NCBI GenBank assembly: GCA_002419215.1
Contig: DIFQ01000029.1
Location: forward strand, 1-29,476
DNA from: Syntrophaceae bacterium UBA5744
GTDB lineage: Bacteria > Desulfobacterota > Syntrophia > Syntrophales > UBA2192
Direction of reading: 5' to 3'
Length of the DNA stretch: 29,476 nucleotides
Shown: in pieces, positions 13,993 through 20,788 of the stretch
Position numbering within the stretch: the stretch's first letter is position 1
Layout: each line of letters begins with the position of its first letter
Program-made: the position numbers and the translations under genes
Notes under the pieces: generated by a model
What the model was told of the DNA's origin: nothing
What the model saw: only the letters and a program-made list of their open reading frames with translations
Databases searched by the model: none

Positions 13993-15180
13993 ATGACGGA
14001 ATACGATCTCTGGAAAATTTTCCCAAGAATGCCGAAGAAGGCCATGATCGGCGACATTACGATCCGTGACGGCTTCCAGCACGAGGAGAAGTTCATCTCC
14101 ACGAAGGCGAAGATCTTCTACGGCCAGGAGAGCATCCTGGCGGGCTGCCGGGAACTGGAAGTGACCAATCTGGCCGCCGGCACGACGCCCCAGTTCGTCG
14201 ATGCCGACGAAGTGATGAAGGCGATGCGCAGCGACGAGTTCCGGAAGCGGGCCGCCCGGGCGAAGATCGATCTGGACAAGGACGTCACCCTGACCTGTGT
14301 CACCATCCGAGAGCCCTCGGTGGACATTGCGATCCGGATGAAGAAGGAGGGCTTTGGCCCCGACCGCATCCTCATGATGGTTTCCACGGACCCCGAGCAC
14401 CACTTCGCCAACTCCGGCACGACGCTTTCGCAGTACTGGAGAGAGGCCGAGCGCTGCATCAAGAAGGCGACCGATGCCGGCATCAAGATGTGCGGCACCG
14501 TTTCGACGATCTGGGGCAGCCCGATCAGCGGCGCCACGAAGCTCGAGGACGCCGTGGAGTTCACGAAGCGCTGGTTCTCGATCGGCGCCTACGACATCGA
14601 GCACGCCGACCACGACGGCTCGGCCAACGGGGCCGACGTGTACCGGTACTTCTCGATGGTCCTGGACGCCATGCCGAACCCCGAGGCGCACCTGTGCCAC
14701 CTGCACGAGACCAAGCGCATCGCCTCGCAGTCGATCCTGGCGGCCCTGCAGGCAGGTCTGTGCCGCTTCGAAGGGACAATGGGCGGCATGGGCGGCCAGC
14801 CGGCGAACTTCCTCGATGACTGCCCCATCCGGGGCACGGGCGAGTACTATTACGACGACCCGCGCTACGTGGGCCTGATCTGCCTGGAGGATCTCATCGT
14901 GCAGATCGACGAGCTGGGCATCGAGCACGGCTACGACGTGGACCGCATGCTGTGGCTGGGCCGCAAGATGGAGAAGACGATCGGCCGCAGGCTGCGCAGC
15001 GAAGCGGTCATCAACGGCCGCACCGAGAAGGCGGGCAAGATGAAGTTCGCCCGCCCGGGCCTCAAGAAGCTCATCGAGAAGGTGGGCGAGAAGCCAGGCC
15101 AGCGGGTGCCCGAAGAGTGGCCCGCCGAGGCGAAGCTGGGTGAGAAGTGGGGCCCCACCGCCGCCGCGTGGAAGAAGTAA
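13993..15180 (+). CDS. HMG-CoA lyase-family (HMGL-like) protein without the catalytic cysteine
   Basis: 395 residues with the TIM-barrel fold of the HMG-CoA lyase / isopropylmalate synthase / pyruvate carboxylase CT family. Metal-site elements are visible: Arg25-Asp26 in TIRDGFQ and His236-x-His238 in CHLHET. The glycine-rich loop GGMGGQP has Gln269 exactly where HMG-CoA lyase has its catalytic Cys (31 residues after the second His, as in the lyase at 15768). It is therefore not a standard HMG-CoA lyase; it may be a related C-C lyase or synthase, or a carboxyltransferase acting with the biotin carrier that follows. A very strong site GGGAGGTAGGAG precedes the ATG. The C-terminal 60 residues are Lys-rich and lie outside the core. 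Confidence 0.8.
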   Translation: MTEYDLWKIFPRMPKKAMIGDITIRDGFQHEEKFISTKAKIFYGQESILAGCRELEVTNLAAGTTPQFVDADEVMKAMRSDEFRKRAARAKIDLDKDVTLTCVTIREPSVDIAIRMKKEGFGPDRILMMVSTDPEHHFANSGTTLSQYWREAERCIKKATDAGIKMCGTVSTIWGSPISGATKLEDAVEFTKRWFSIGAYDIEHADHDGSANGADVYRYFSMVLDAMPNPEAHLCHLHETKRIASQSILAALQAGLCRFEGTMGGMGGQPANFLDDCPIRGTGEYYYDDPRYVGLICLEDLIVQIDELGIEHGYDVDRMLWLGRKMEKTIGRRLRSEAVINGRTEKAGKMKFARPGLKKLIEKVGEKPGQRVPEEWPAEAKLGEKWGPTAAAWKK

Positions 15181-15243
15181 GTCAGCAAACCGTGGCAGGG
15201 GAGGATTTTTTTCATTCCCTGCCGCACATTTTCTGCTAGAACG

Positions 15244-15276
15244 CGTCACGGTTCCTCGGAACCGTGACGACTTTTT
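15244..15276 (+). terminator. Terminator-like hairpin before the biotin carrier gene
   Basis: A perfect 11-bp stem CGTCACGGTTC/GAACCGTGACG with loop CTCG, then ACTTTTT. It lies between two genes that should work together, so it may be an attenuator that lowers or separates expression of the carrier. A weaker stem lies at 15194-15223 (GGCAGGG/CCCTGCC). Confidence 0.7.
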
Positions 15277-15304
15277 ACACCACAAGCAAGAGGAGGATAT
15301 TGCA

Positions 15305-15517
15305 ATGGCAGATGTCGTAGCCCCCATGCCCGGGACGATCAAGGAGATCATCGTGAAGGTGGGCGATGCCGTGAAGGAAGACGAGGAGCTCATCATCCTC
15401 GAGGCCATGAAGATGGAGAACCCCATCGTGGCCCCCTCGAACGGCAGCGTGAAGGAGATCAAGGTGAAGGAAGGCGACAAGGTCAACACGAGCCAGGTTC
15501 TCGTGGTTCTCGGATAG
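15305..15517 (+). CDS. Free-standing biotin carboxyl carrier (biotin/lipoyl attachment) protein
   Basis: 70 residues, a single biotinyl domain and nothing else. ILEAMKMENPI carries the biotin-accepting lysine, and the first half APMPGTIKEIIVKVGDAVKEDEELI matches the second half SNGSVKEIKVKEGDKVNTSQVLVVLG, as expected for the beta-hammerhead. It carries the carboxyl group between active sites. Most carriers of this kind are fused to a longer linker or to a biotin carboxylase, so this minimal form is noteworthy. The ribosome site AGAGGAGG is 7 bases before the ATG. It presumably serves the carboxyltransferase at 11261. Confidence 0.95.
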   Translation: MADVVAPMPGTIKEIIVKVGDAVKEDEELIILEAMKMENPIVAPSNGSVKEIKVKEGDKVNTSQVLVVLG

Positions 15518-15543
15518 CGCCACCTGCAAATGTTTAAACCGGG

Positions 15544-15582
15544 TGCCGAACTGACCCTCCGGGGTCGGTTCGGCATTCCTTT
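15544..15582 (+). terminator. Terminator after the biotin carrier gene
   Basis: A long stem TGCCGAACTGACCC paired with GGGTCGGTTCGGCA (one mismatch), followed by TTCCTTTAT. It marks the end of the carboxyltransferase transcript and separates the HMG-CoA lyase gene. Confidence 0.75.
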
Positions 15583-15593
15583 ATCTAAAGACG

Positions 15594-15628
15594 GGGGATA
15601 GGGTCTCGGGTATAGGGTATAGAGGTGG
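15594..15628. repeat. Heptamer array GGGTNTN
   Basis: Units GGGGATA, GGGTCTC, GGGTATA, GGGTATA, GAGGTGG with period 7, about 12 bases after the terminator. It is the same family as the arrays at 3239 and 8530-8619. Confidence 0.8.
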
Positions 15629-15692
15629 AAGAAAGCTTTGTTACATGAAACGGAGGAGCGTTACAAGTAACATGGTTTTTCTTTCTTTTTTA

Positions 15693-15727
15693 GCCTGTTG
15701 CCTGTAACCTGTCGCCTGATACTGACG
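15693..15727. repeat. Heptamer array RCCTGTN just before the HMG-CoA lyase gene
   Basis: Units GCCTGTT, GCCTGTA, ACCTGTC, GCCTGAT, ACTGACG with exact period 7, ending one base before the first possible ATG (15729) of the downstream gene. Confidence 0.75.
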
Positions 15728-15767
15728 AATGATGAGGAAGCAGACTACCATTTTCGTGAGACCAAAC

Positions 15768-16676
15768 ATGAAGCTGAGTCTACCGAAAAAAGTGCAAATC
15801 CATGAGGTCGTCCTGCGAGACGGGATTCAGAACGAGAAGAAGCTGATCCCGACGGAGGAGAAACTGCGCCTGATTCGGGAACTGGTTGCCTGCGGGGTCC
15901 GGCGAATCGAGGTGTCATCCTTCGTAAACCGGTCGCTCGTCCCTCAGATGGCCGATGCCGAGGCGCTCTGGGAGCGGATCGAACGCAGACGAGGTGTCCT
16001 CTATTCGGCCCTCATCCTCAGTGAGGGCGGGCTCGAGAGGGCAATCCGCTGCCGGGTCCCTCACGTCGGGATCTTCGTGTCGGCCAGCGAGACCCACAGC
16101 CTCAAGAACAGCAACAAGTCCGTCTCAGAGGCCCTGAAAGAGGCCGTTCGGCTTATCGACATGGCACAGGATGCCGGTATGAAGGTCCGGGCAGGCGTCA
16201 TGAACGCCTTCGGTTGCGCCTACGAAGGCCCTGTGCCCGTGCACCGCGTCCTGAAGCTCGTAAGGGCTTTCAAGAAAAGGGGGGCCGACGAGATCTGCCT
16301 TGCCGATTCTTCCGGCCTGGCGAATCCCCTCCGGATGGAAGATGTGCTTGCCCGCGTACGGGGCGAGACGGGAGAGATGGAACTCTCCCTTCACCTTCAC
16401 AACACGCGGGGCCTGGGGCTGGCCAATGTCTTTTCGGCTCTTCGCCAGGGGGTTGCGATCTTCGATACCTCGCTGGGAGGCCTTGGCGGTTGCCCCTTCA
16501 TTCCGGGTGCCCGGGGCAACATTGCGACGGAGGACACGGTCTTCATGCTCCACGAGATGGGACTGAAAACCGGGATCGAACTCGACATGCTGATCGAAGC
16601 CGGCCTGCCTCTCGAAACACTTCTGGGTAAGGCCTTCCAGGTCTTCGCGTCAAATTTGAAGCGCCCCCCTTCCTGA
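15768..16676 (+). CDS. Hydroxymethylglutaryl-CoA lyase
   Basis: 302 residues from the chosen start, normal for the family. It splits HMG-CoA into acetyl-CoA and acetoacetate. All key residues are present: Arg17-Asp18 (VLRDGIQNEKK), the metal ligands His209 and His211 (SLHLHNTRG), and the catalytic Cys242 in GGLGGCPFIPGARGN. The start is unsure: ATG at 15729 and 15732 would add 12-13 residues (MMRKQTTIFVRPN) just beyond a heptamer array; I prefer ATG 15768, preceded by GTGA at 8 bases, because family members begin right before LPKKVQI. A terminator separates it from the biotin carrier, so it is probably transcribed on its own. Confidence 0.93.
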   Translation: MKLSLPKKVQIHEVVLRDGIQNEKKLIPTEEKLRLIRELVACGVRRIEVSSFVNRSLVPQMADAEALWERIERRRGVLYSALILSEGGLERAIRCRVPHVGIFVSASETHSLKNSNKSVSEALKEAVRLIDMAQDAGMKVRAGVMNAFGCAYEGPVPVHRVLKLVRAFKKRGADEICLADSSGLANPLRMEDVLARVRGETGEMELSLHLHNTRGLGLANVFSALRQGVAIFDTSLGGLGGCPFIPGARGNIATEDTVFMLHEMGLKTGIELDMLIEAGLPLETLLGKAFQVFASNLKRPPS

Positions 16677-16696
16677 TCTCCCACGGTCCGGGAGGG

Positions 16697-17584
16697 TCAG
16701 GTGTCTTTCCGGCACAGGTAAAGCTGCCTCAGGGCATAGGCATCGTAGTCCTTGAACAGGTGTTTGGGCAGGCTTTTCCGGATGACGGCAAGACCGGCGC
16801 AGGTCAGGTCGTCGGCGGTGAGGTGACAGGAAGAATAGCCCGTGATGATGACGTGACCTTGAGGATTGAGCCGTTTGACACCCTGCATCAGGATGTTCCA
16901 TGCCTTTTCCCTCTCCGTGACCTGCCGGTTGAGGAGGCCGCAGAAAACGATCACATCGAAGGTGACATCCCCGGGAAGGAGACGGTCCATTTCTTCGGCG
17001 TCCCCCTCGTAGATGCGCGCCTGTCCTTTTTCCCTGGATGCCTCGACATTATCGGGGTTCATGTCGATGCCGTGGCATTCGGCATCCGGGCAACGTTCTG
17101 CGATCCGCTCCAGGAGATTGCCGGAGCCGCATCCCGCGTCGAGAAGACGGTCGAAACGAATACCGGAAAGCGCGTCCAGAATGGCGGGGTAAATGACCGA
17201 CGCATAGATCTCATATTCTTTTTCCTCGTCGAAGCGCCCCCAGTTCACGGAGGGTGACACGTTGCGAAGAGGGACAATGAGTTCCGCCTCGTTTTCATCG
17301 AGGGACGAGATGTAACGGACCAGGAAGGCCTCCTCGATTGCCGTCACCGGATGACCGGTAACCTCGGGCCAGAATCCCCCGATGTCCTCGGGCCCGATAC
17401 CCTCGACGAGAAGCGCGATATTCCGGGCGCTGCTTTTTCCGTTGTCGGCGTCATAGACCTGTCCCTGGATGAAGTCGCATCCCCCGGCACGTATCAGATT
17501 GAACCATTGACCCGTCAGGCTCACCGGCGCCGCGTTCCTTATTTTCTCGACGGTTTTTCCGAACTGTTCTTCATCGTTTCGCAT
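16697..17584 (-). CDS. Class I SAM-dependent methyltransferase
   Basis: 295 residues from the chosen ATG. The Rossmann-fold methyltransferase domain occupies the C-terminal two thirds: motif I LLDAGCGSGNLLERI, the acidic end of strand 2 GIDMNPDNVEASREKG, GDAEEM, and the strand-4 block FDVIVFCGLLN, then GHVIITGYSS. The N-terminal 130 residues do not match a domain I know. The substrate is not evident. A GTG at 17605 would add 7 residues; neither start has a clear ribosome site. It lies downstream of the carbamoyltransferase group on the same strand but 340 bases away, so co-transcription is uncertain. It converges with the HMG-CoA lyase gene (20-base gap). Confidence 0.8.
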   Translation of the reverse strand: MRNDEEQFGKTVEKIRNAAPVSLTGQWFNLIRAGGCDFIQGQVYDADNGKSSARNIALLVEGIGPEDIGGFWPEVTGHPVTAIEEAFLVRYISSLDENEAELIVPLRNVSPSVNWGRFDEEKEYEIYASVIYPAILDALSGIRFDRLLDAGCGSGNLLERIAERCPDAECHGIDMNPDNVEASREKGQARIYEGDAEEMDRLLPGDVTFDVIVFCGLLNRQVTEREKAWNILMQGVKRLNPQGHVIITGYSSCHLTADDLTCAGLAVIRKSLPKHLFKDYDAYALRQLYLCRKDT

Positions 17585-17654
17585 GGGTGACCGGGGGCGC
17601 GTCACGCAAGCCCCGCCTTGCAGGAGGGATCAGGGCGCGCAATCCTGTATGGTT

Positions 17655-17726
17655 CTTTCCTTGCCGGGAGGCCCTGCCTGTGGGCAGGGAGCTTCAAATG
17701 ATGGCTCCCGCTTGATGGCAGGAAAG
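17655..17726. repeat. Nested three-tier inverted repeat
   Basis: Outer stem CTTTCCTTGCC (17655-17665) with GGCAGGAAAG (17717-17726, one bulge); middle GGGAG (17666-17670) with CTCCC (17705-17709); inner CCCTGCC (17672-17678) with GGGCAGG (17682-17688). It could be a structured RNA, a terminator without U-tract, or a palindromic DNA element. Confidence 0.55.
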
Positions 17727-17832
17727 AGGGGAACACACCTCGGGCAGGATGTCAAGCCGCACGATCCCGCCGCCGCAAGATTTTTGCCTTATGCCCTGAG
17801 CGGCATGCCTGCTGCGAAGCGGCCTTTCGAAG

Positions 17833-17904
17833 CCTGCAGCATACAGTCTACAGTCCGGATCATAAGCTCTTGGCTGTTAACTGTCGGCTGCCGGCTGTCG
17901 GCTC
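17833..17904. repeat. Facing heptamer arrays (NNNACAG / TNGGCTG)
   Basis: The left arm is CCTGCAG, CATACAG, TCTACAG, TCCGGAT (17833-17860). The right arm is TTGGCTG, TTAACTG, TCGGCTG, CCGGCTG, TCGGCTC (17870-17904). The arms are roughly reverse complements (CAG against CTG). They end about 20 bases beyond the stop codon of the DUF5989 gene. Confidence 0.75.
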
Positions 17905-17923
17905 ATTGGCTTTCCCTTGAGCC

Positions 17924-18082
17924 CTAGAACAAGGTATAGATGAACGGCGCGATGGCAGAGCCCTCGGTCAGGACGATGAGCGCCCCGAGGAGCATGAGCA
18001 CCAGGATGATCGGCGTAAGCCACCATTTCTTGCGGGCCCGGAGGAAGGCCCAGATTTCGGACAGGGTGGAGAAGACACTCAT
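17924..18082 (-). CDS. DUF5989 / SxtK-like micro-protein
   Basis: 52 residues: MSVFSTLSEIWAFLRARKKW, then one membrane helix (about 22-38, LTPIILVLMLLGALIVL) and the tail SAIAPFIYTLF. The FLRARKKWW...P basic-aromatic block before the helix and the APFIYTLF end are those of DUF5989, small proteins found beside NodU/CmcH-type carbamoyltransferases. The ATG directly abuts the stop codon of the SxtJ-like gene with no spacer, so translation is coupled. Size and position match sxtK of saxitoxin clusters. Its function is unknown. Confidence 0.85.
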   Translation of the reverse strand: MSVFSTLSEIWAFLRARKKWWLTPIILVLMLLGALIVLTEGSAIAPFIYTLF

Positions 18083-18508
18083 CTAGAACTGCCTTTCGTA
18101 GTCGCTTTTTTCACGGGGAGGCCCGGTCCTCCGGACCCAGTAGCTGGGAGTCTCTCCGGAGCGCTTTAATTTCAGTTGCAAGAACTGCTCCCCGAAGGCC
18201 CGCCCCAGAAACCCGATCGGTGTCAGCACGAGGTAATAGACCAGCGTCAGGACGACCCTCGTCATGACCCAGCCCAGGATCAGGGCGAGGATCATCCAAC
18301 CCTTGTAGATCGGCTTCAGGACTGCAGGGGCGGCGAGCCCGATCAGGGCAAGCAGCGCCGCTGCGCCAAGCACCCAGGGCCCGCTCGCCGCCGCTTTCCA
18401 CCAGAGCCAGCCGCCGACGAGAAGAAGCACGCAAGCCATGAGGAGGCCGAAGCCGCGCAGGGCCCTGCGGTCCATGGGAATTTTCTTTATGTTGTCTTTG
18501 AGGAGCAT
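18083..18508 (-). CDS. SxtJ family membrane protein
   Basis: About 141 residues, or 144 if the upstream GTG at 18517 is used. Three hydrophobic segments: about 17-36 (FGLLMACVLLLVGGWLWW), 44-63 (WVLGAAALLALIGLAAPAVL) and 68-95 (KGWMILALILGWVMTRVVLTLVYYLV), followed by PIGFLGRAFG and a basic tail with YWVRR and SDYERQF. The LKPIYKGWM...TRVVLTLVYYLVLTPIG block is the family hallmark. SxtJ was named from saxitoxin clusters but its function is not known. The gene sits between the carbamoyltransferase and the DUF5989 gene, matching sxtI-sxtJ-sxtK. No strong ribosome site, so the start is uncertain. Confidence 0.85.
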   Translation of the reverse strand: MLLKDNIKKIPMDRRALRGFGLLMACVLLLVGGWLWWKAAASGPWVLGAAALLALIGLAAPAVLKPIYKGWMILALILGWVMTRVVLTLVYYLVLTPIGFLGRAFGEQFLQLKLKRSGETPSYWVRRTGPPREKSDYERQF

Positions 18509-18527
18509 CACTTGCACCGGCGAAAAT

Positions 18528-18641
18528 GGAAGTTAAAAAGCCGGGAAGTTATGAAGTTCGGAAATGCCGTGAGCCTGTGGTGAACCCCCGGCCGATCCAA
18601 CCTTCTTGCCTTCTTAACTTCTCAACTTCCTCATTTCAAGC
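18528..18641. repeat. Inverted pair of octamer arrays between sxtI-like and sxtJ-like genes
   Basis: The left arm is GGAAGTTA, AAAAGCCG, GGAAGTTA, TGAAGTTC, GGAAATGC (18528-18567). The right arm is CTTCTTGC, CTTCTTAA, CTTCTCAA, CTTCCTCA, TTTCAAGC (18602-18641). The unit (GAAGTTA) closely resembles the one at 1313-1414. Confidence 0.8.
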
Positions 18642-18665
18642 AAATGAACGGCTTTAGCCCGTCTG

Positions 18666-20492
18666 TCAATCCAGCTCGAATTGTTTTTTCCAATCCACAT
18701 CGGTTGACAGGGGCCTCTGCTTCGACTTGTCCAGCAGGAAAGGCCCCATCACCAGGTAGTCCATGTTCGTCCGCATGAAGCAGAGGTACGCGTCCTCGGG
18801 GCTGCAGACGATGGGCTCGCCCCGAACGTTGAAGGACGTGTTGATCACAAGCGGGCAGCCGTGCCTTTGATCCAGGGCCTCGATCGTTTTGTGAAAGAGG
18901 GGGTTGACCTCCCGGTCGACGGTCTGGACCCGCGCCGAGTAGTCCACGTGGGTCACGGCCGGCACGCAGGAGCGCACCACGTGGAGCTTGTCGAGACCGA
19001 AGCGGGCCTGCTCCTCGCCCGTCATCTCCCGGCAGATTTCCCGCTTCACCGGCGCCACCAGCAGCATGTAGGGGCTTTCCCGGTCGAGATCGAAGTACTC
19101 CGAGACCTTTTCCCTCAGCACCGTCGGGGCGAAGGGGCGGAAACTCTCGCGGAACTTGATTTTCAGGTTCATGATTTCCTGCATCTTCGGCGAGCGGGCG
19201 TCCCCGAGGATGGAACGGCCCCCGAGCGCCCGGGGTCCGAATTCCATGCGGCCCTGGAACCAGCCGATCACCTTCTCCGAGGCGATCAGATCGGCCACCG
19301 TTCCGGGGATCTCCGCCTCCTCGAGCTCGGTGTAGGCGATGTCGTTTTTCTGCAGGTACTCAAGCAGGCTGTCGCGGTCCCAGGCCGGGCCCAGGTAAGA
19401 GCCCTCCATCCGGTCCGCCCGATCCGCGGCTTCGCGCCGGTTGCCCAGGACCTGGTGCCACGTGAAAAGGGCCGCGCCCACGGCTCCGCCCGCATCGCCC
19501 GCGGCGGGCTGGATCCAGATGTTCTCGAAGGGCCCCTCCCGCAGGATCTTCCCGTTGCCCACGCAGTTCAGGGCGACGCCGCCCGCCAGGCAGAGGTTCT
19601 TCATCCCCGTCTCCCGGCGGATCGTTCCGGCCATGCGGAGCATGACCTCCTCCGTCACCTCCTGGACCGAGCGGGCAAGGTCCATGTCCCGCTGCGTCAG
19701 CAGGGATTCGGGCTTTCGCGGCGGCCCTCCGAAGAGCTTGTCGAAGCGGCCGTTGGTCATGGTGAAGCCCGTGCAGTAGTCGAAATATTTCATGTTGAGA
19801 CGGAAGGAGCCGTCCTCCTTGAGGTCCATCAGTTCCGTCAGGATCAGGTCCTTGTATCCCGGCTCTCCGTAGGGGGCCAGGCCCATGACCTTGTACTCGC
19901 CGGAGTTGACCTTGAAGCCCGTGTAGTAGGTGAAGGCCGAGTAGAGAAGCCCCAGCGAGTGAGGGAACTGCAGCTCCGCCAGGATCGTCACCTCGTTGTC
20001 CCGGCCGACGCCCCAGCTCGTCGTCGTCCATTCGCCCACGCCGTCGATGGTCAGAAATGCCGCCTCCCGGAAGGGCGAGGGGAAGAAGGCCGATGCGGCG
20101 TGGGACTCGTGGTGCTCCGGGAAGATGATCTTGCCCGCAAAGCCGAGCTCCTTCCGGATGTTGTCACGCATCCAGAGCTTCTGCCTGATCCAGAGCGGCA
20201 TGGCCGTGACGAAGGACCGAAGCCCCACGGGGGCGTAGGCCAGGTAGGTCTGCAGCAGGCGCTCGAACTTCAGGAAGGGCTTTTCATAGAAGGCCACGTA
20301 ATTTAGATCCTGCGAAGTGAGGCCCCCTTCGCGAAGGCAGAAGGACACGGCATGGGAGGGGAAAGAGGGGTCGTGCTTTACGCGCGTGAAGCGCTCCTCC
20401 TGGGCTGCCGCGACAATCTTGCCGTCACGGACCAGGCAGGCGGCGCTGTCGTGATAATAAGCGGATATCCCGAGGATATGTAAAGGCTTCAT
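18666..20492 (-). CDS. NodU/CmcH/SxtI-type carbamoyltransferase
   Basis: 608 residues, full length. Such enzymes make carbamoyl-adenylate from carbamoyl phosphate and ATP and transfer the carbamoyl group to a hydroxyl or amine of a small molecule or glycan. The N-terminal Kae1-like domain shows ILGISAYYHDSAACL, QEERFTRVKHD and the iron ligands His127 and His131 (PEHHESHAASAF), then GGVALNCVGNG. The C-terminal YrdC-like domain shows FGPRALGGRSILGDAR and VINTSFNVRGEPIV. It is followed by the SxtJ-like and DUF5989 genes on the same strand. The substrate is unknown: no polyketide, peptide or toxin genes are seen here, so cell-envelope glycan carbamoylation is as likely as a secondary metabolite. 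An AGGA site lies just before the ATG. Confidence 0.93.
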   Translation of the reverse strand: MKPLHILGISAYYHDSAACLVRDGKIVAAAQEERFTRVKHDPSFPSHAVSFCLREGGLTSQDLNYVAFYEKPFLKFERLLQTYLAYAPVGLRSFVTAMPLWIRQKLWMRDNIRKELGFAGKIIFPEHHESHAASAFFPSPFREAAFLTIDGVGEWTTTSWGVGRDNEVTILAELQFPHSLGLLYSAFTYYTGFKVNSGEYKVMGLAPYGEPGYKDLILTELMDLKEDGSFRLNMKYFDYCTGFTMTNGRFDKLFGGPPRKPESLLTQRDMDLARSVQEVTEEVMLRMAGTIRRETGMKNLCLAGGVALNCVGNGKILREGPFENIWIQPAAGDAGGAVGAALFTWHQVLGNRREAADRADRMEGSYLGPAWDRDSLLEYLQKNDIAYTELEEAEIPGTVADLIASEKVIGWFQGRMEFGPRALGGRSILGDARSPKMQEIMNLKIKFRESFRPFAPTVLREKVSEYFDLDRESPYMLLVAPVKREICREMTGEEQARFGLDKLHVVRSCVPAVTHVDYSARVQTVDREVNPLFHKTIEALDQRHGCPLVINTSFNVRGEPIVCSPEDAYLCFMRTNMDYLVMGPFLLDKSKQRPLSTDVDWKKQFELD

Positions 20493-20788
20493 CCGATCCT
20501 GTTGTGCTCTGGCATCTTTTTATTTTTTACCGTACTTCCACAAAATATGCCAGCCCGAGGAAGCGCCCATGAACGGGTTTTGCCGCCGGGTCCTCCCTGC
20601 CGGGGAAAGACCATGCAAATCGGTTGGTTATCGACGATTTTAATGCTTTTTACCGATTGACAGATCCTCCCCGCTTCTTTATAGTCTGTGCCGCCTTACA
20701 TCAATCCGTCATTCCGGCCTCGGGGGGAGGCCGCCGGGAGCGAAGTTTGCATGTCCTTTTCGCTTGAGTGAACCCGGCGGGAGGAATT
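20493..20788. other. Divergent intergenic region
   Basis: It separates the carbamoyltransferase (minus) from the transglutaminase lipoprotein (plus). It holds a strong plus-strand promoter at 20657-20685 with an AT-rich stretch upstream, and two hairpins in the leader: GGCCTC/GAGGCC (20716-20732) and AGCGAA/TTCGCT (20739-20764). I see no convincing minus-strand promoter and no known riboswitch. Confidence 0.55.
20657..20685 (+). promoter_or_regulatory. Near-consensus sigma-70 promoter
   Basis: TTGACA (20657-20662), a 17-base spacer, then TATAGT (20680-20685). 11 of 12 consensus bases match. It gives a leader of about 97 bases before the ATG at 20789. Confidence 0.75.

Larger units (their letters stand above)
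17606..17923. other. 318-base gap with nested hairpin and heptamer arrays
   Basis: I found no gene. Two structured parts stand out: a three-tier nested inverted repeat at 17655-17726 and heptamer arrays at 17833-17904, listed separately. The remainder shows no clear promoter. Confidence 0.6.

Noticed and set aside
13975..15576. A 533-codon minus-strand frame
   Set aside because: It is the shadow of the HMGL-like and biotin carrier genes; it crosses the terminator and both real genes.
18861..20306. A 481-codon plus-strand frame
   Set aside because: It is the shadow of the carbamoyltransferase, whose catalytic motifs are all on the minus strand.
20521..20656. Riboswitch before the transglutaminase-like gene
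   Set aside because: This part lies upstream of the promoter at 20657, so it would not be in the leader, and I could not match it to any riboswitch core I know.
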